The position numbers were made by a program, and so were the translations under genes. DNA of 64,000 bases, taken from contig NZ_CP135162.1 of the NCBI RefSeq assembly GCF_001940165.2, positions 981,501-1,045,500 on the forward strand. Direction: 5' to 3'. This document shows, piece after piece, positions 38,879 to 48,478 of this stretch (its first letter is position 1; every line of letters begins with the position of its first letter). This DNA comes from Roseburia sp. 831b (lineage in GTDB: Bacteria; Bacillota; Clostridia; Lachnospirales; Lachnospiraceae). The notes under the pieces are model-generated. The model had not been told where the DNA came from. It ran no database searches and saw nothing but the letters and a program-made list of their open reading frames with translations.

Positions 38879-40878
38879 TTTTTGCATTAGCAGGAAACCA
38901 GAATTGCGGTAAGACAACGCTGTTTAATCAGTTAACCGGATCTAACCAGCATGTAGGAAATTTCCCAGGGGTAACCGTGGATCAGAAAATGGGAGAAATC
39001 CGTTCTGTAAAAAATTGTACAGTTGTGGATCTTCCGGGTATTTATTCCATCCGTCCCTACACGAACGAAGAGATTGTGACAAGGGATTTTATCTTAAACG
39101 AGAAGCCGGATGGAATCATCAACATTGTGGATGCAACAAATATTGAACGAAATCTTTATCTGACACTTCAGCTGTTAGAGATGCATATCCCAATGGTTTT
39201 AGCACTCAATATGATGGATGAGGTGCGAGGAAACGGAGGTTCCATTGATTATGACCAAATGTCGGAGCTGTTAGGAATTCCAGTAATTCCAATCAGTGCG
39301 GCAAAAGATGAAGGAATCGAAGATTTGATTCAGGCAATCGTTTCCGTTTCGAAAAAGAAGATTTATCCGAAAGTGCTTGATTTTTGTGAGCAGGGTCCTG
39401 TGCACCGTTGTATTCACGCAGTGTCTCATCAGGTGGAAGACCATGCAATCAAAAGCGGAATGTCACCTCGTTTTGCGGCAACCAAAATTGTAGAAAACGA
39501 CACGCAAATCATTGAAAAACTGGAATTAAGCCAGAACGAGCTTGAGATGATGGAACACAGCATCGAGGAGATGGAAAAGGATCATTGCATGGACCGAAAT
39601 GCTGCGTTAGCAGATATGCGTTATACCTTTATTGAAAAAGTCTGCTCAAAGACTGTAAAAAAATGTCATGAGAGTAAAGAACATAGACGAAGCGTAAAGA
39701 TTGACAGTGTTTTAACAAATAAATATCTTGCAATTCCAATGTTTTTAGCAATTATGTTTTTGGTGTTCTTTTTAACCTTTAACGTGATTGGAGCAGGACT
39801 TAGCGATTTGCTTGCGCTAGGTATTGATGCATTGACAAGGGTATGTGATAATGCCCTGACGGCATATGGAATGAATCCGGTGGTACATAGTCTTTTGATT
39901 GATGGTGTTTTTGCGGGAGTCGGAAGCGTGTTAAGTTTCCTTCCAATTATCGTGGTGCTGTTTTTCTTCCTGTCGATTTTAGAGGATTCCGGTTACATGG
40001 CGCGTGTTGCATTTGTGATGGACAAATCCTTGCGAAAAATCGGGTTATCGGGCAGAAGTTTTGTCCCGATGTTAATCGGGTTTGGTTGTACGGTTCCTGC
40101 CGTTATGGCAAGCAGAACGTTATCCTCAGAACGTGACCGTAAAATGACCATCATGCTGACTCCGTTTATCAGCTGCTCGGCAAAGATTCCAATTTATGCC
40201 GTATTTTCAGCGGCTTTCTTCCCGGGACATGAGGCACTTGTCATGATAGGGCTTTATGTGACAGGAATCGTGGTTGGTATTCTTGCCGCACTGATTTTGA
40301 ACCGGACAATTTTCCGTGGAAATCCAATTCCATTTGTGATGGAGCTTCCGAATTATCGTTTTCCGTCCCTAAAGAGCGTCGGACAGTTGATGTGGGATAA
40401 GGCAAAAGATTTCATTGAACGTGCATTTACTGTTATTTTTGTCGCGACAATTATCATCTGGTTTTTGCAGACGTTCGACACAAGATTAAATGTTGTGTCT
40501 GACAGTTCAAAGAGTCTGCTGGCTTTGATTGGGCAGTGGATTGCGCCGGTATTTCGTCCGTTAGGCTTCGCAGACTGGAGAGTTTCCACTGCGCTGATTA
40601 CCGGATTTACGGCAAAAGAGGCAGTGGTTAGTACCATGAGCGTTTTGACAGGAACTGCGACATCACAGCTTAGTACAACACTTGGTGGCATGTTTACACC
40701 GCTTTCTGCGGTCAGTTTCCTGCTGTTTACCTTACTCTATACGCCATGTGTTGCCGCAATTGCTGCAATCAGGCGTGAGATGGGAAAAACATGGCAGGCA
40801 GTTTTGATTGTCTGCTTACAATGTACGGTTGCATGGTTTATTGCATTCTTGTTTTATCAAATAGGAGGCTTGTTTTAA
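38875..40878 (+). CDS. feoB: Ferrous iron transporter FeoB
   Basis: This 667-residue membrane GTPase has G1 GNQNCGKTT (7-15), G2/G3 around FPGVTVDQK and DLPGIYSI, and G4 NMMD. A helical regulatory domain and about eight membrane helices with two Gate motifs follow (FVPMLIGFGCTVPAVMASRT and LLYTPCVAAIAAIRREMGKT). It imports Fe2+, important for an anaerobe. Operon: feoA-feoB-Cys-rich protein. Confidence 0.96.
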   Translation: MIFALAGNQNCGKTTLFNQLTGSNQHVGNFPGVTVDQKMGEIRSVKNCTVVDLPGIYSIRPYTNEEIVTRDFILNEKPDGIINIVDATNIERNLYLTLQLLEMHIPMVLALNMMDEVRGNGGSIDYDQMSELLGIPVIPISAAKDEGIEDLIQAIVSVSKKKIYPKVLDFCEQGPVHRCIHAVSHQVEDHAIKSGMSPRFAATKIVENDTQIIEKLELSQNELEMMEHSIEEMEKDHCMDRNAALADMRYTFIEKVCSKTVKKCHESKEHRRSVKIDSVLTNKYLAIPMFLAIMFLVFFLTFNVIGAGLSDLLALGIDALTRVCDNALTAYGMNPVVHSLLIDGVFAGVGSVLSFLPIIVVLFFFLSILEDSGYMARVAFVMDKSLRKIGLSGRSFVPMLIGFGCTVPAVMASRTLSSERDRKMTIMLTPFISCSAKIPIYAVFSAAFFPGHEALVMIGLYVTGIVVGILAALILNRTIFRGNPIPFVMELPNYRFPSLKSVGQLMWDKAKDFIERAFTVIFVATIIIWFLQTFDTRLNVVSDSSKSLLALIGQWIAPVFRPLGFADWRVSTALITGFTAKEAVVSTMSVLTGTATSQLSTTLGGMFTPLSAVSFLLFTLLYTPCVAAIAAIRREMGKTWQAVLIVCLQCTVAWFIAFLFYQIGGLF

Positions 40879-40881
40879 AGA

Positions 40882-41034
40882 ATGAAGTGGCTGGACTGGT
40901 TTGTGCTTCTTTTTCTGCTTTTTTGGCTGATACTTGTCATCCGATATAGCTGGAAAAAGAGAAAAAATGGGGGATGTATGGACTGTGGTCATTGTAGCGG
41001 ACAATGCTCCTCTTGCGGACAACATAAAAAATAA
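40882..41034 (+). CDS. FeoB-associated Cys-rich membrane protein
   Basis: This 50-residue protein starts 3 bases after feoB. One membrane helix (WFVLLFLLFWLILVI) is followed by a basic stretch and a Cys-rich tail (CMDCGHCSGQCSSC), which could bind iron. Such proteins are known as FeoB-associated partners in Firmicutes. Confidence 0.85.
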   Translation: MKWLDWFVLLFLLFWLILVIRYSWKKRKNGGCMDCGHCSGQCSSCGQHKK

Positions 41035-41067
41035 AATCAGAAACTGGTATAAAAGAAAAGGCTTTGG

Positions 41068-41113
41068 GCTTTCTTTCTATCATGGCATAGAGAGAAAGCA
41101 CCATAGCTTTTTT
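41068..41113 (+). terminator. Probable feo terminator
   Basis: GCTTTCTTTCTAT (41068-41080) and ATAGAGAGAAAGC (41087-41099) form a 13-bp stem with one mismatch; a T run follows at 41107. Confidence 0.6.
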
Positions 41114-41155
41114 CGTTGTATTAGTGCAAAATCTGTCAAAAGTATGAAACGAAAC

Positions 41156-41184
41156 TTGTCGAAAGTACTATTTGTAGTTATAAT
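41156..41184 (+). promoter_or_regulatory. Promoter of the binding protein-chemoreceptor operon
   Basis: TTGTCG (41156-41161), 17 bases, TATAAT (41179-41184), about 40 bases before the lipoprotein start. Confidence 0.6.
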
Positions 41185-41227
41185 TATAATAAAATTTATC
41201 GATAATTTCGAAAGGAAATGGTATAGT

Positions 41228-42496
41228 ATGAAAAAGAAAATTATTTTTTTGACGGCGATGTTATGCTTAGGGTTAACCGCATGCGGGAAGACGGAGAAAA
41301 CAGAGTCTGTCAATCCACAGGATTCCACAGAGCAGATGTCGCAGGAAAGTGACTCTGGGACAGTTTCTTTAACCGTATGGGGAGCTGAGGAAGACCAAGA
41401 TCTTTTGAATAAGATGGTACAGAGTTTTGAAGAGGAATACAAAGGAGTGGCAAAATTTGATATTACGGTTGCGGCACAGAGTGAGTCAACCTGTAAGGAT
41501 AGTTTGCTTGGAGATGTCCAGTCAGGGGCAGATGTATTTACCTTTGCAGATGACCAGTTAAAGACAATGGTTGCGGCAGGTGTGTTACAGCCGGTTGAGG
41601 ATGATGATACAGTAAAATCTGAGAATCTTGAGGCTGCAGTTGAGGCATCTACCGTAAATGATACGTTATATGCATATCCAATGACGGCGGACAACGGATA
41701 TTTTATGTATTACAATAAAGATTATTTTACAGATGAAGATGTGCAGACACTTGATCAGATGTTAAATGTTGCAGCAGCAAATGGCAAGAAGGTTGCAATG
41801 GACTGGACATCCGGCTGGTATTTGTATTCCTTCTTTGGCAATACTGGTATGGAACTGGGATTAAATGATGATGGAATTTCAAATTACTGTACCTGGAATG
41901 CAACAGATGGACAGATTAAGGGTGTGGATGTTGCAAATGCCATGCTTACGATTGCAGCCAATCCGGGATTTGGTAATATGACAGATTCAGATTTCATCGA
42001 AGGTGTCAAGAACGGAAGTGTAATCGCAGGCGTGAGCGGTGTCTGGGATGCGAATGGGTTAAAAGAAGTGTGGGGAGACAGTATGGGAGCTACCAAACTT
42101 CCAACTTACACCTGCGCAGGACAGCAGGTTCAGATGTCTTCTTTCTCCGGTTATAAGATAGTTGGTGTGAATGCATATTCCAAACATGTAGACTGGGCAT
42201 CCAAGCTTGCAGAGTGGATTACAAATGAACAGAATCAGACCTTACGTTTCGAAGAGCGTGGACAGGGTCCATCCAATAAAAAAGCTTCTGAATCGGATGC
42301 AGTCAAACAGGCACCTGCCATTCAGGCAGTAATGCAGCAGGCAGAGTTCTCCAGTTTGCAGCGTATCGGAGAGGCTTATTGGAATCCGGTAACGGATTTT
42401 GGAACGACAATGGCTTCGTTAAATCCATCCGGTATGGATTTACAGGAATACATGGATAAAATGGTAAAAGAAATTACAGCATCATATGCAAAATAA
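41228..42496 (+). CDS. Extracellular solute-binding lipoprotein (family 1, sugar type)
   Basis: This 422-residue lipoprotein starts at 41228 (site aaggaaatggtatag) with lipobox LTAC. The fold blocks are SLTVWGAEEDQDLLNKMVQS, GADVFTFADDQLKTMVAAGV, YAYPMTADNGYFMYYNKDYF and SGYKIVGVNAYSKHVDWASK, like MalE/maltodextrin-type proteins. No permease or ATPase genes lie nearby. Only a chemoreceptor gene follows, 12 bases later. It may deliver ligand to a distant transporter, or present the sugar to that receptor. Confidence 0.87.
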   Translation: MKKKIIFLTAMLCLGLTACGKTEKTESVNPQDSTEQMSQESDSGTVSLTVWGAEEDQDLLNKMVQSFEEEYKGVAKFDITVAAQSESTCKDSLLGDVQSGADVFTFADDQLKTMVAAGVLQPVEDDDTVKSENLEAAVEASTVNDTLYAYPMTADNGYFMYYNKDYFTDEDVQTLDQMLNVAAANGKKVAMDWTSGWYLYSFFGNTGMELGLNDDGISNYCTWNATDGQIKGVDVANAMLTIAANPGFGNMTDSDFIEGVKNGSVIAGVSGVWDANGLKEVWGDSMGATKLPTYTCAGQQVQMSSFSGYKIVGVNAYSKHVDWASKLAEWITNEQNQTLRFEERGQGPSNKKASESDAVKQAPAIQAVMQQAEFSSLQRIGEAYWNPVTDFGTTMASLNPSGMDLQEYMDKMVKEITASYAK

Positions 42497-42508
42497 GGGG
42501 GTGGCATC

Positions 42509-44236
42509 ATGAAAAAGAAAAGAAGCATTCGCAACATGATTTTAATACCGGTTGCGGTATTGGGGCTCGTTGCGATTTTATCAAATCTGCTTTCGTTGAC
42601 AAATATTCAAAAAGTAAATAAGAATGCGTCTGCAATTGCAGATGATTACATGGTCAGTATTGCAGAACTTAGCACTATACAAAGACAAGCTCAGGATATT
42701 CATAAATTGGCATTGTCTCATATCATTGCAACAGATTTTGATACCATGATTGGGATTGTAGATGATATCAATGAGCAGGAAAAAGTTTTAGACGGTTATC
42801 TGGATTCTTATCAGAAACATGTGTCTGGTAAGACGGAAGAGAATTATAACAATCTATTAGATAACTATGAGAACTTTAAATTAACCATCCGACAGCTTAT
42901 GGCGTACAGTGCTAATAATAAGACGTCGGATGCATATGCCCTTGCAAATAATGACCTTGCAAACTATGGAAAAGCGATTGAGGAGAATATTACGACTATC
43001 CAAGAAGAAATCAATGCCGAGGCTGATGAAGGAAGAACATCGTTAGCAATGGTATATCATGCTTCTATTGTGGCAAGCATTCTCAATATTTTGGTTAGTG
43101 CTGCATCTGTGGCGGTTGCAGTTCTTATCGTTATTCGAAAAGTAGTGAAACCAATTAAGAAAACAGAAAAAGAACTTACGGATATTATTCATGAAATTGA
43201 TCAAAGGCAAGGAGATCTTACCAGACGAGTTCCGATTGTATCCAATGACGAGATTGCGGAGCTTGGAACAGGTATCAACTTATTTATTGAGAAATTACAG
43301 CATATTTTCCGACTCTTAGGAAGTAATACCACAGAGATGAACACTGTTGTGACGGAAGTTCGTGAGAATGTCAGAACTTCAAACGACAGCGCTTCTGATT
43401 TGTCAGCTGCAACAGAGGAGCTTTCTGCAACAATGGAAGAAGTGGCAAGCAATGCAACGGTAATCAATGAGAATACAGAATCCGTCCGTGTTGAAGTAAA
43501 TCTGATTTCGGACAAATCATCTGAGATGAATGCATATTCCAAAGAGATGCGTGCCCGTGCAGATCAGATGGGCAATGCAGCAAAAGAAAATATGGCTGTG
43601 ACAAGTGAAAAAGTAAATCAGATTATGTCTGTATTGAATCAGGCGATTGAAGACAGTAAGAGTGTAGACCAGGTTGATAATTTAACAAACGATATTTTAA
43701 ATATTTCCGGACAGACAAACCTTCTTGCTTTAAATGCGTCCATTGAGGCAGCAAGGGCAGGGGAGGCAGGAAAAGGATTTGCCGTTGTCGCAGAGGAGAT
43801 TGGAGAACTTGCAAATTCAAGCCGTGAGACTGCAAACCGTATTCAGGAAATCAACAGTGTAGTAACGTCAGCTGTACATAATCTTGCAGACCACGCACAG
43901 AGTCTGGTAGCTTACATGAATGAAAGTATTTTGCCAGAGTTTGAGAACTTCGTTACTGCAGGTGGACAGTATAAAGATGACGCAACCCATGTTGAGACGG
44001 TCATGAATGAATTTGCGGATAAGACCGATGCCTTAAGAAATTCAATGAATGAAATTGCAGATTCTATTCAGACAATCACAACAGCGATTGACGAAGGTGT
44101 TGAAGGTGTAACCGGAGCGGCAAACAGTACGCAGGTATTGGTAACAGACCTTGATAATATCTTAAAGAACATGGATCGCAACCATGAGATTGTAACAACA
44201 CTTCATGATGAGACCACAATCTTTACCAATTTATAA
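42509..44236 (+). CDS. Methyl-accepting chemotaxis protein
   Basis: This 575-residue receptor has a membrane helix near residues 9-29, an extracellular four-helix-bundle sensor (about 30-185), a second helix ([20 protein letters not shown]), a HAMP domain and the signalling hairpin tip ([36 protein letters not shown]). It controls CheA through CheW. It is cotranscribed with the sugar-binding lipoprotein, suggesting the two act as a sensing pair. A strong terminator follows. Confidence 0.92.
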   Translation: MKKKRSIRNMILIPVAVLGLVAILSNLLSLTNIQKVNKNASAIADDYMVSIAELSTIQRQAQDIHKLALSHIIATDFDTMIGIVDDINEQEKVLDGYLDSYQKHVSGKTEENYNNLLDNYENFKLTIRQLMAYSANNKTSDAYALANNDLANYGKAIEENITTIQEEINAEADEGRTSLAMVYHASIVASILNILVSAASVAVAVLIVIRKVVKPIKKTEKELTDIIHEIDQRQGDLTRRVPIVSNDEIAELGTGINLFIEKLQHIFRLLGSNTTEMNTVVTEVRENVRTSNDSASDLSAATEELSATMEEVASNATVINENTESVRVEVNLISDKSSEMNAYSKEMRARADQMGNAAKENMAVTSEKVNQIMSVLNQAIEDSKSVDQVDNLTNDILNISGQTNLLALNASIEAARAGEAGKGFAVVAEEIGELANSSRETANRIQEINSVVTSAVHNLADHAQSLVAYMNESILPEFENFVTAGGQYKDDATHVETVMNEFADKTDALRNSMNEIADSIQTITTAIDEGVEGVTGAANSTQVLVTDLDNILKNMDRNHEIVTTLHDETTIFTNL

Positions 44237-44280
44237 TGGTATGCAAATTGTAAAAAAATTGCATAGAGCAGACAATTGCG

Positions 44281-44309
44281 AAAGGGGCTGATTTTTCAGC
44301 CCCTTTTTC
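44281..44309 (+). terminator. Terminator after the chemoreceptor
   Basis: AAAGGGGCTGA and TCAGCCCCTTT form a perfect 11-bp stem followed by TT-rich sequence. Confidence 0.9.
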
Positions 44310-44359
44310 TTCCACATAAAATATTTTAAGTGGGCAAAGGTTTCTGTGGACTTCCTATC

Positions 44360-44388
44360 TTGTCAGATGATAAGAATTGTTATATAAT
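44360..44388 (+). promoter_or_regulatory. gltX promoter
   Basis: TTGTCA (44360-44365), 17 bases, TATAAT (44383-44388), about 75 bases before gltX. No T-box leader is visible. Confidence 0.7.
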
Positions 44389-44462
44389 ATCGTAAGGTTT
44401 TGTATACAAAGAGGAAGAGGCGTCAGAAAGCTGCGTCCTTTGAAAAAGTTAGGAGAATAGAT

Positions 44463-45923
44463 ATGAGTAAAGTAAGAACAAGATTTGCACCAAGTCCAAC
44501 CGGTAGAATGCATGTAGGAAATTTGCGTTCTGCATTATATGAATATTTAATTGCAAAACATGCAGGCGGAGACTTTATGCTTCGTATTGAAGATACAGAT
44601 CAGGAGCGTTTCGTGGAAGGTGCGGTTGATATTATTTATCGTACGATGGAGAAAACAGGTTTGGTTCATGATGAGGGACCAGATAAAGATGGTGGAGTAG
44701 GCCCTTATGTACAGAGTGAGCGTATGAAAACCGGAATCTACATGAAATACGCAAAAGAGTTAGTAGAAAAAGGCGAAGCGTATTATTGTTTCTGTGATAA
44801 AGAGCGTTTAGACTCCTTAAAAACAGAGGTTGTCGATGGAAAAGAGATTATGATTTATGACAAACATTGTCTGTCTTTATCCAAAGAAGAGGTAGAGGCA
44901 AACCTTGCAGCCGGAAAGCCTTTTGTCATCAGACAGAATATTCCAAATGAAGGAACCACAACGTTCCATGATGAACTTTATGGAGATATTACAGTAGAAA
45001 ATTCTGAGTTAGACGATATGATTTTAATCAAATCCGATGGATATCCAACCTATAACTTTGCAAACGTTGTAGATGATCATACCATGAACATTACACACGT
45101 GGTAAGAGGAAATGAATACCTTTCTTCCTCTCCAAAATATCAGCGTTTATACGATGCATTTGGATGGGAATCACCGGTATACATTCATTTGCCACTGATT
45201 ACCGATGAAAATCACAAGAAGCTTTCTAAGAGATGTGGTCATTCTTCTTTTGAAGATTTATTAGATCAGGGATTTTTGACAGAGGCAATTGTAAACTACA
45301 TCGCACTCTTAGGATGGAGCCCGGAAGATAACCGTGAGATTTTCTCATTAGAAGAGCTTGTAAAAGAATTCGATTATCACAGAATCAGCAAATCACCGGC
45401 TGTATTTGATTACACAAAATTAAAATGGATGAATGGTGAGTACATCAAAGCGATGGATTTTGATAAATTCTATGAGATGGCACTTCCATACATCAAAGAA
45501 GTCATCACAAAAGATATGGACTTTAAGAAGATTGCAGCAATGGTAAAAACAAGAATCGAGGTATTCCCGGAAATCAAAGATCATATTGATTTCTTAGAGG
45601 AACTTCCAGAGTATGATGTTGCTATGTATACACATAAGAAGATGAAGACCAATGCAGAGACTTCTTTACAGGTGTTAACAGAGGTTCTTCCAATCTTAGA
45701 GGCACAGGAAGATTACTGCAACGATGCTTTGTATGCAACACTTTGCGACTATGTAAAAGAAAAAGAGGTAAAGAACGGCTATGTAATGTGGCCAATCCGT
45801 ACTGCTGTTTCCGGTAAACAGATGACACCGGGAGGTGCAACAGAGTTGATGGAATTGCTTGGAAAAGAAGAATCCATTCGCAGAATCAAAAAAGGTATTG
45901 AACTTTTAAGCAATGCAAATTAA
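44463..45923 (+). CDS. gltX: Glutamyl-tRNA synthetase
   Basis: This 486-residue class I synthetase has the HIGH-type motif in [13 protein letters not shown], the [10 protein letters not shown] motif, and KLSKR in place of KMSKS ([11 protein letters not shown]). It charges tRNA-Glu and, in organisms with GatCAB, also tRNA-Gln. The start at 44463 follows ttaggagaatag; an upstream in-frame start has no ribosome site. Single gene with its own terminator. Confidence 0.96.
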   Translation: MSKVRTRFAPSPTGRMHVGNLRSALYEYLIAKHAGGDFMLRIEDTDQERFVEGAVDIIYRTMEKTGLVHDEGPDKDGGVGPYVQSERMKTGIYMKYAKELVEKGEAYYCFCDKERLDSLKTEVVDGKEIMIYDKHCLSLSKEEVEANLAAGKPFVIRQNIPNEGTTTFHDELYGDITVENSELDDMILIKSDGYPTYNFANVVDDHTMNITHVVRGNEYLSSSPKYQRLYDAFGWESPVYIHLPLITDENHKKLSKRCGHSSFEDLLDQGFLTEAIVNYIALLGWSPEDNREIFSLEELVKEFDYHRISKSPAVFDYTKLKWMNGEYIKAMDFDKFYEMALPYIKEVITKDMDFKKIAAMVKTRIEVFPEIKDHIDFLEELPEYDVAMYTHKKMKTNAETSLQVLTEVLPILEAQEDYCNDALYATLCDYVKEKEVKNGYVMWPIRTAVSGKQMTPGGATELMELLGKEESIRRIKKGIELLSNAN

Positions 45924-45932
45924 GTATTTTAA

Positions 45933-45962
45933 ATAGAAAGTGCAGTCTGCACTTTCTATTTC
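45933..45962 (+). terminator. gltX terminator
   Basis: ATAGAAAGTGCAG and CTGCACTTTCTAT form a perfect 13-bp inverted repeat followed by TTTCTTTC. Confidence 0.75.
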
Positions 45963-45987
45963 TTTCTTAGAAGGAGAACAATATTCA

Positions 45988-47835
45988 ATGAGTTTTAACA
46001 AGTCTCAGGAAGAGGCCATTCATCATAAGGATGGTCCTTGTCTTACATTAGCCGGTCCCGGATCGGGCAAAACTCTTGTCATCACAGAACGAACCAAATA
46101 TCTGATTACAGAATATGGAATCGACCCTTCCCACATTTTAGTCATCACATTTACGAAAGCGGCTGCACTTGAAATGAAGGCGCGTTTTTTAAAACTGATG
46201 GGAACCGATTCTTGTCAGGTCACGTTTGGAACCTTTCACGCAGTGTATTTTAGCGTCCTAAAACACGCCTATCATTATTCTGCGTCCAATATTATAAGGG
46301 AAGACCAAAAGTATCAGTTCATGCGTGAAATCATCCAGAGACAGTATTTGGAATATGAGGATGAGACGGAATTTATCACCTCTATTTTGGGAGAAATCAG
46401 TACCGTCAAAAATTCTGGGATTGATCTGGCACATTATTATGCAAAAAACTGCGCAGAAGAAGTGTTTCGTAAGATTTACCGTCTCTATGAAGAAAGGCTT
46501 CACCAGGGAAGGCTGATTGATTTTGACGATATGCTAGTCTATACCTATGAGTTGTTCAAGGAGCGCAAGGATTATCTGAATGCCTGGCAGAAAAAGTATC
46601 AATATATCTTAATTGATGAGTTTCAGGATATCAATAAAATCCAGTTTGATGTCATCAAAATGATTGCCCAGCCGAAGAACAACCTTTTCATTGTGGGAGA
46701 TGACGACCAGTCCATCTATCGTTTCCGTGGTGCAAAGCCGGAGATTATGCTTCATTTTAAAGACGATTTCCCGGATGCAAAAGAGATTTTACTAGATACC
46801 AATTACCGCTCGCAGGCAAATGTGGTAAAACAATCCATCAATCTGATTAGCTATAACAAAGAACGGTATCAGAAAGAAATCCAGGCATTCCAGGAACCGA
46901 TGGATGAAGTGCGATACGCAGTGTTTAAAAGCCAGAAGGAGGAGAATTCCAAGATTATCTGGGAGATACAAGAACAGATAGAAAAGGGAGCATCATACTC
47001 TGATTTTGCGATTCTGTTTCGGACGAACACACAGCCAAGACTTTTGATGGAGCAGTTGATGGAGTATAATATTCCGTTTCGGACGAAGGACAATATCCCA
47101 AACCTTTATGAACACTGGATTGCAAAAGATATTTTTGCCTATATCCGCATTGCAAAAGGAAGCAGACTGCGCCGTGATTTTTTGCAGATTATGAACCGCC
47201 CGAAACGTTATATCAGCAGAGATTCTTTGGATGAAGAGACGGTTGCATTTGATGTCTGGGAATGGTTTTACGAGGAGCAGCCATGGATTCGGGAACGGAT
47301 TGAACGGTTGGAATACGATATCAAAATGCTTTCCGGGATGAGTCCGTATGCAGCGATTAACTATATCAGGCGAGGAATTGGGTATGACGATTTCTGCGCA
47401 GAATATGCAGATTACCGTCGTATCAACCCAGATGATTTGTACGAAGTGTTAGAAGAACTTTTAGCCGGTGCAAAGGAATACAAGACGTATGATGACTGGT
47501 TTAATCACATTGAAGAATATGGAAAAGAATTAGAGCGTCTTAGCAGAATACAAAATCAAAATGAAAACAGTGTTTCCCTTGCAACCTTACATAGTTCAAA
47601 AGGGTTAGAATATCCAACGGTTTACATTGTGGACGTCAATGAAGGACTGATGCCATACAAAAAGGCGGTGTTAGACCAGGATATTGAGGAGGAGCGCCGC
47701 ATGTTTTATGTTGGTATGACCAGAGCAAAAAAAGAACTAAATATTTTTTCTGTGCAGAATCTCAATAACAAGGAGATGGAGATTTCCAGATTTGTAAAAG
47801 AGTCGAAGATAGCAAATGCTAAAAAAGTGGAGTAG
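45988..47835 (+). CDS. UvrD/PcrA-like superfamily 1 DNA helicase
   Basis: This 615-residue helicase has motif I LAGPGSGKT, Ia TFTKAAALEM, II LIDEFQDIN, III VGDDDQSIYRFRGA, IV LLDTNYRS, V ATLHSSKGLEYPTVYIV and VI VGMTRAKKEL. It is shorter than full PcrA (about 720-750) and lacks the usual long C-terminal part, so it is a UvrD-family relative rather than clear PcrA. The start at 45988 follows gaaggagaac. It likely acts in DNA repair. Confidence 0.9.
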   Translation: MSFNKSQEEAIHHKDGPCLTLAGPGSGKTLVITERTKYLITEYGIDPSHILVITFTKAAALEMKARFLKLMGTDSCQVTFGTFHAVYFSVLKHAYHYSASNIIREDQKYQFMREIIQRQYLEYEDETEFITSILGEISTVKNSGIDLAHYYAKNCAEEVFRKIYRLYEERLHQGRLIDFDDMLVYTYELFKERKDYLNAWQKKYQYILIDEFQDINKIQFDVIKMIAQPKNNLFIVGDDDQSIYRFRGAKPEIMLHFKDDFPDAKEILLDTNYRSQANVVKQSINLISYNKERYQKEIQAFQEPMDEVRYAVFKSQKEENSKIIWEIQEQIEKGASYSDFAILFRTNTQPRLLMEQLMEYNIPFRTKDNIPNLYEHWIAKDIFAYIRIAKGSRLRRDFLQIMNRPKRYISRDSLDEETVAFDVWEWFYEEQPWIRERIERLEYDIKMLSGMSPYAAINYIRRGIGYDDFCAEYADYRRINPDDLYEVLEELLAGAKEYKTYDDWFNHIEEYGKELERLSRIQNQNENSVSLATLHSSKGLEYPTVYIVDVNEGLMPYKKAVLDQDIEEERRMFYVGMTRAKKELNIFSVQNLNNKEMEISRFVKESKIANAKKVE

Positions 47836-47890
47836 GAAGCTTTGCATTTTTCAAATCATAATGCAGCAAACAATGTTTTTGCAGCTGATA

Positions 47891-47936
47891 AAAAAAGATG
47901 CCACAAATGGAAAAAAATCCATCCGGCATCTTTTTG
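47891..47936. terminator. Bidirectional terminator
   Basis: AAAAAGATGCC and GGCATCTTTTT with an inner ATGG/CCAT stem serve both the helicase and the convergent DUF1292 gene. Confidence 0.85.
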
Positions 47937-47949
47937 TTATAGGAAAAAC

Positions 47950-48288
47950 CTATTCATCATCGTCGGCTAATTTTTCGTAATCAGCCTCGTCTAACAATTC
48001 GTCAAAACGATCGGAAACAGCCTCGTATTCCTCATCATCCTGAATGTTTTCTAAGTTCGGATTGCCTTCGGAATCCTCGGAGTAACGGTAGATGAAAACT
48101 TCACCTTCCTCGTTTGGTTCTCCCTTCTCATCCAGTGGAAGCAGTGCAATATAATCCTGTTCTCCAACATCAAAAATCGTTAAAATCTCGCATTCTACCT
48201 GAGTTCCATCATCCAAATCCAGGGTAACGCAGATATCGGCGTCATCGTCTGTGTTTAAGTTCTTCTGAAGATCTTCTTTACTTGCCAT
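47950..48288 (-). CDS. DUF1292 protein (YrzB-like)
   Basis: This 112-residue, very acidic protein has the DUF1292 core: VTLDLDDGTQVECEILTIFD, QDYIALLPLDEKGEPNEEGE and VFIYRYSEDSEG. The start at 48288 follows gagaggtgcccaa. The family is widespread in Firmicutes, often near ruvX/alaS; here it stands alone. Its biochemical role is unknown. Confidence 0.85.
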   Translation of the reverse strand: MASKEDLQKNLNTDDDADICVTLDLDDGTQVECEILTIFDVGEQDYIALLPLDEKGEPNEEGEVFIYRYSEDSEGNPNLENIQDDEEYEAVSDRFDELLDEADYEKLADDDE

Positions 48289-48478
48289 TTGGGCACCTCT
48301 CATTCTATCATTTGGAATGTGTTCCATTTTGTAGTTCTATTATAAAAAGCCATCCCCAAAAAGTCAATCACACAAAAAACATTTGCAAAATGATGTACAA
48401 AAATGCCCAGAAACGGTATAATAAACAAAGTTTAAGGAAAAAGACGGTTTCGCTGGAAAGGTAAGGCATCTGGTATAT

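Noticed and set aside
40934..41227. Long upstream extension of the solute-binding protein
   Set aside because: It covers the FeoB-associated Cys-rich gene, a hairpin and a good promoter. The lipoprotein signal starts at 41228 with a proper ribosome site.
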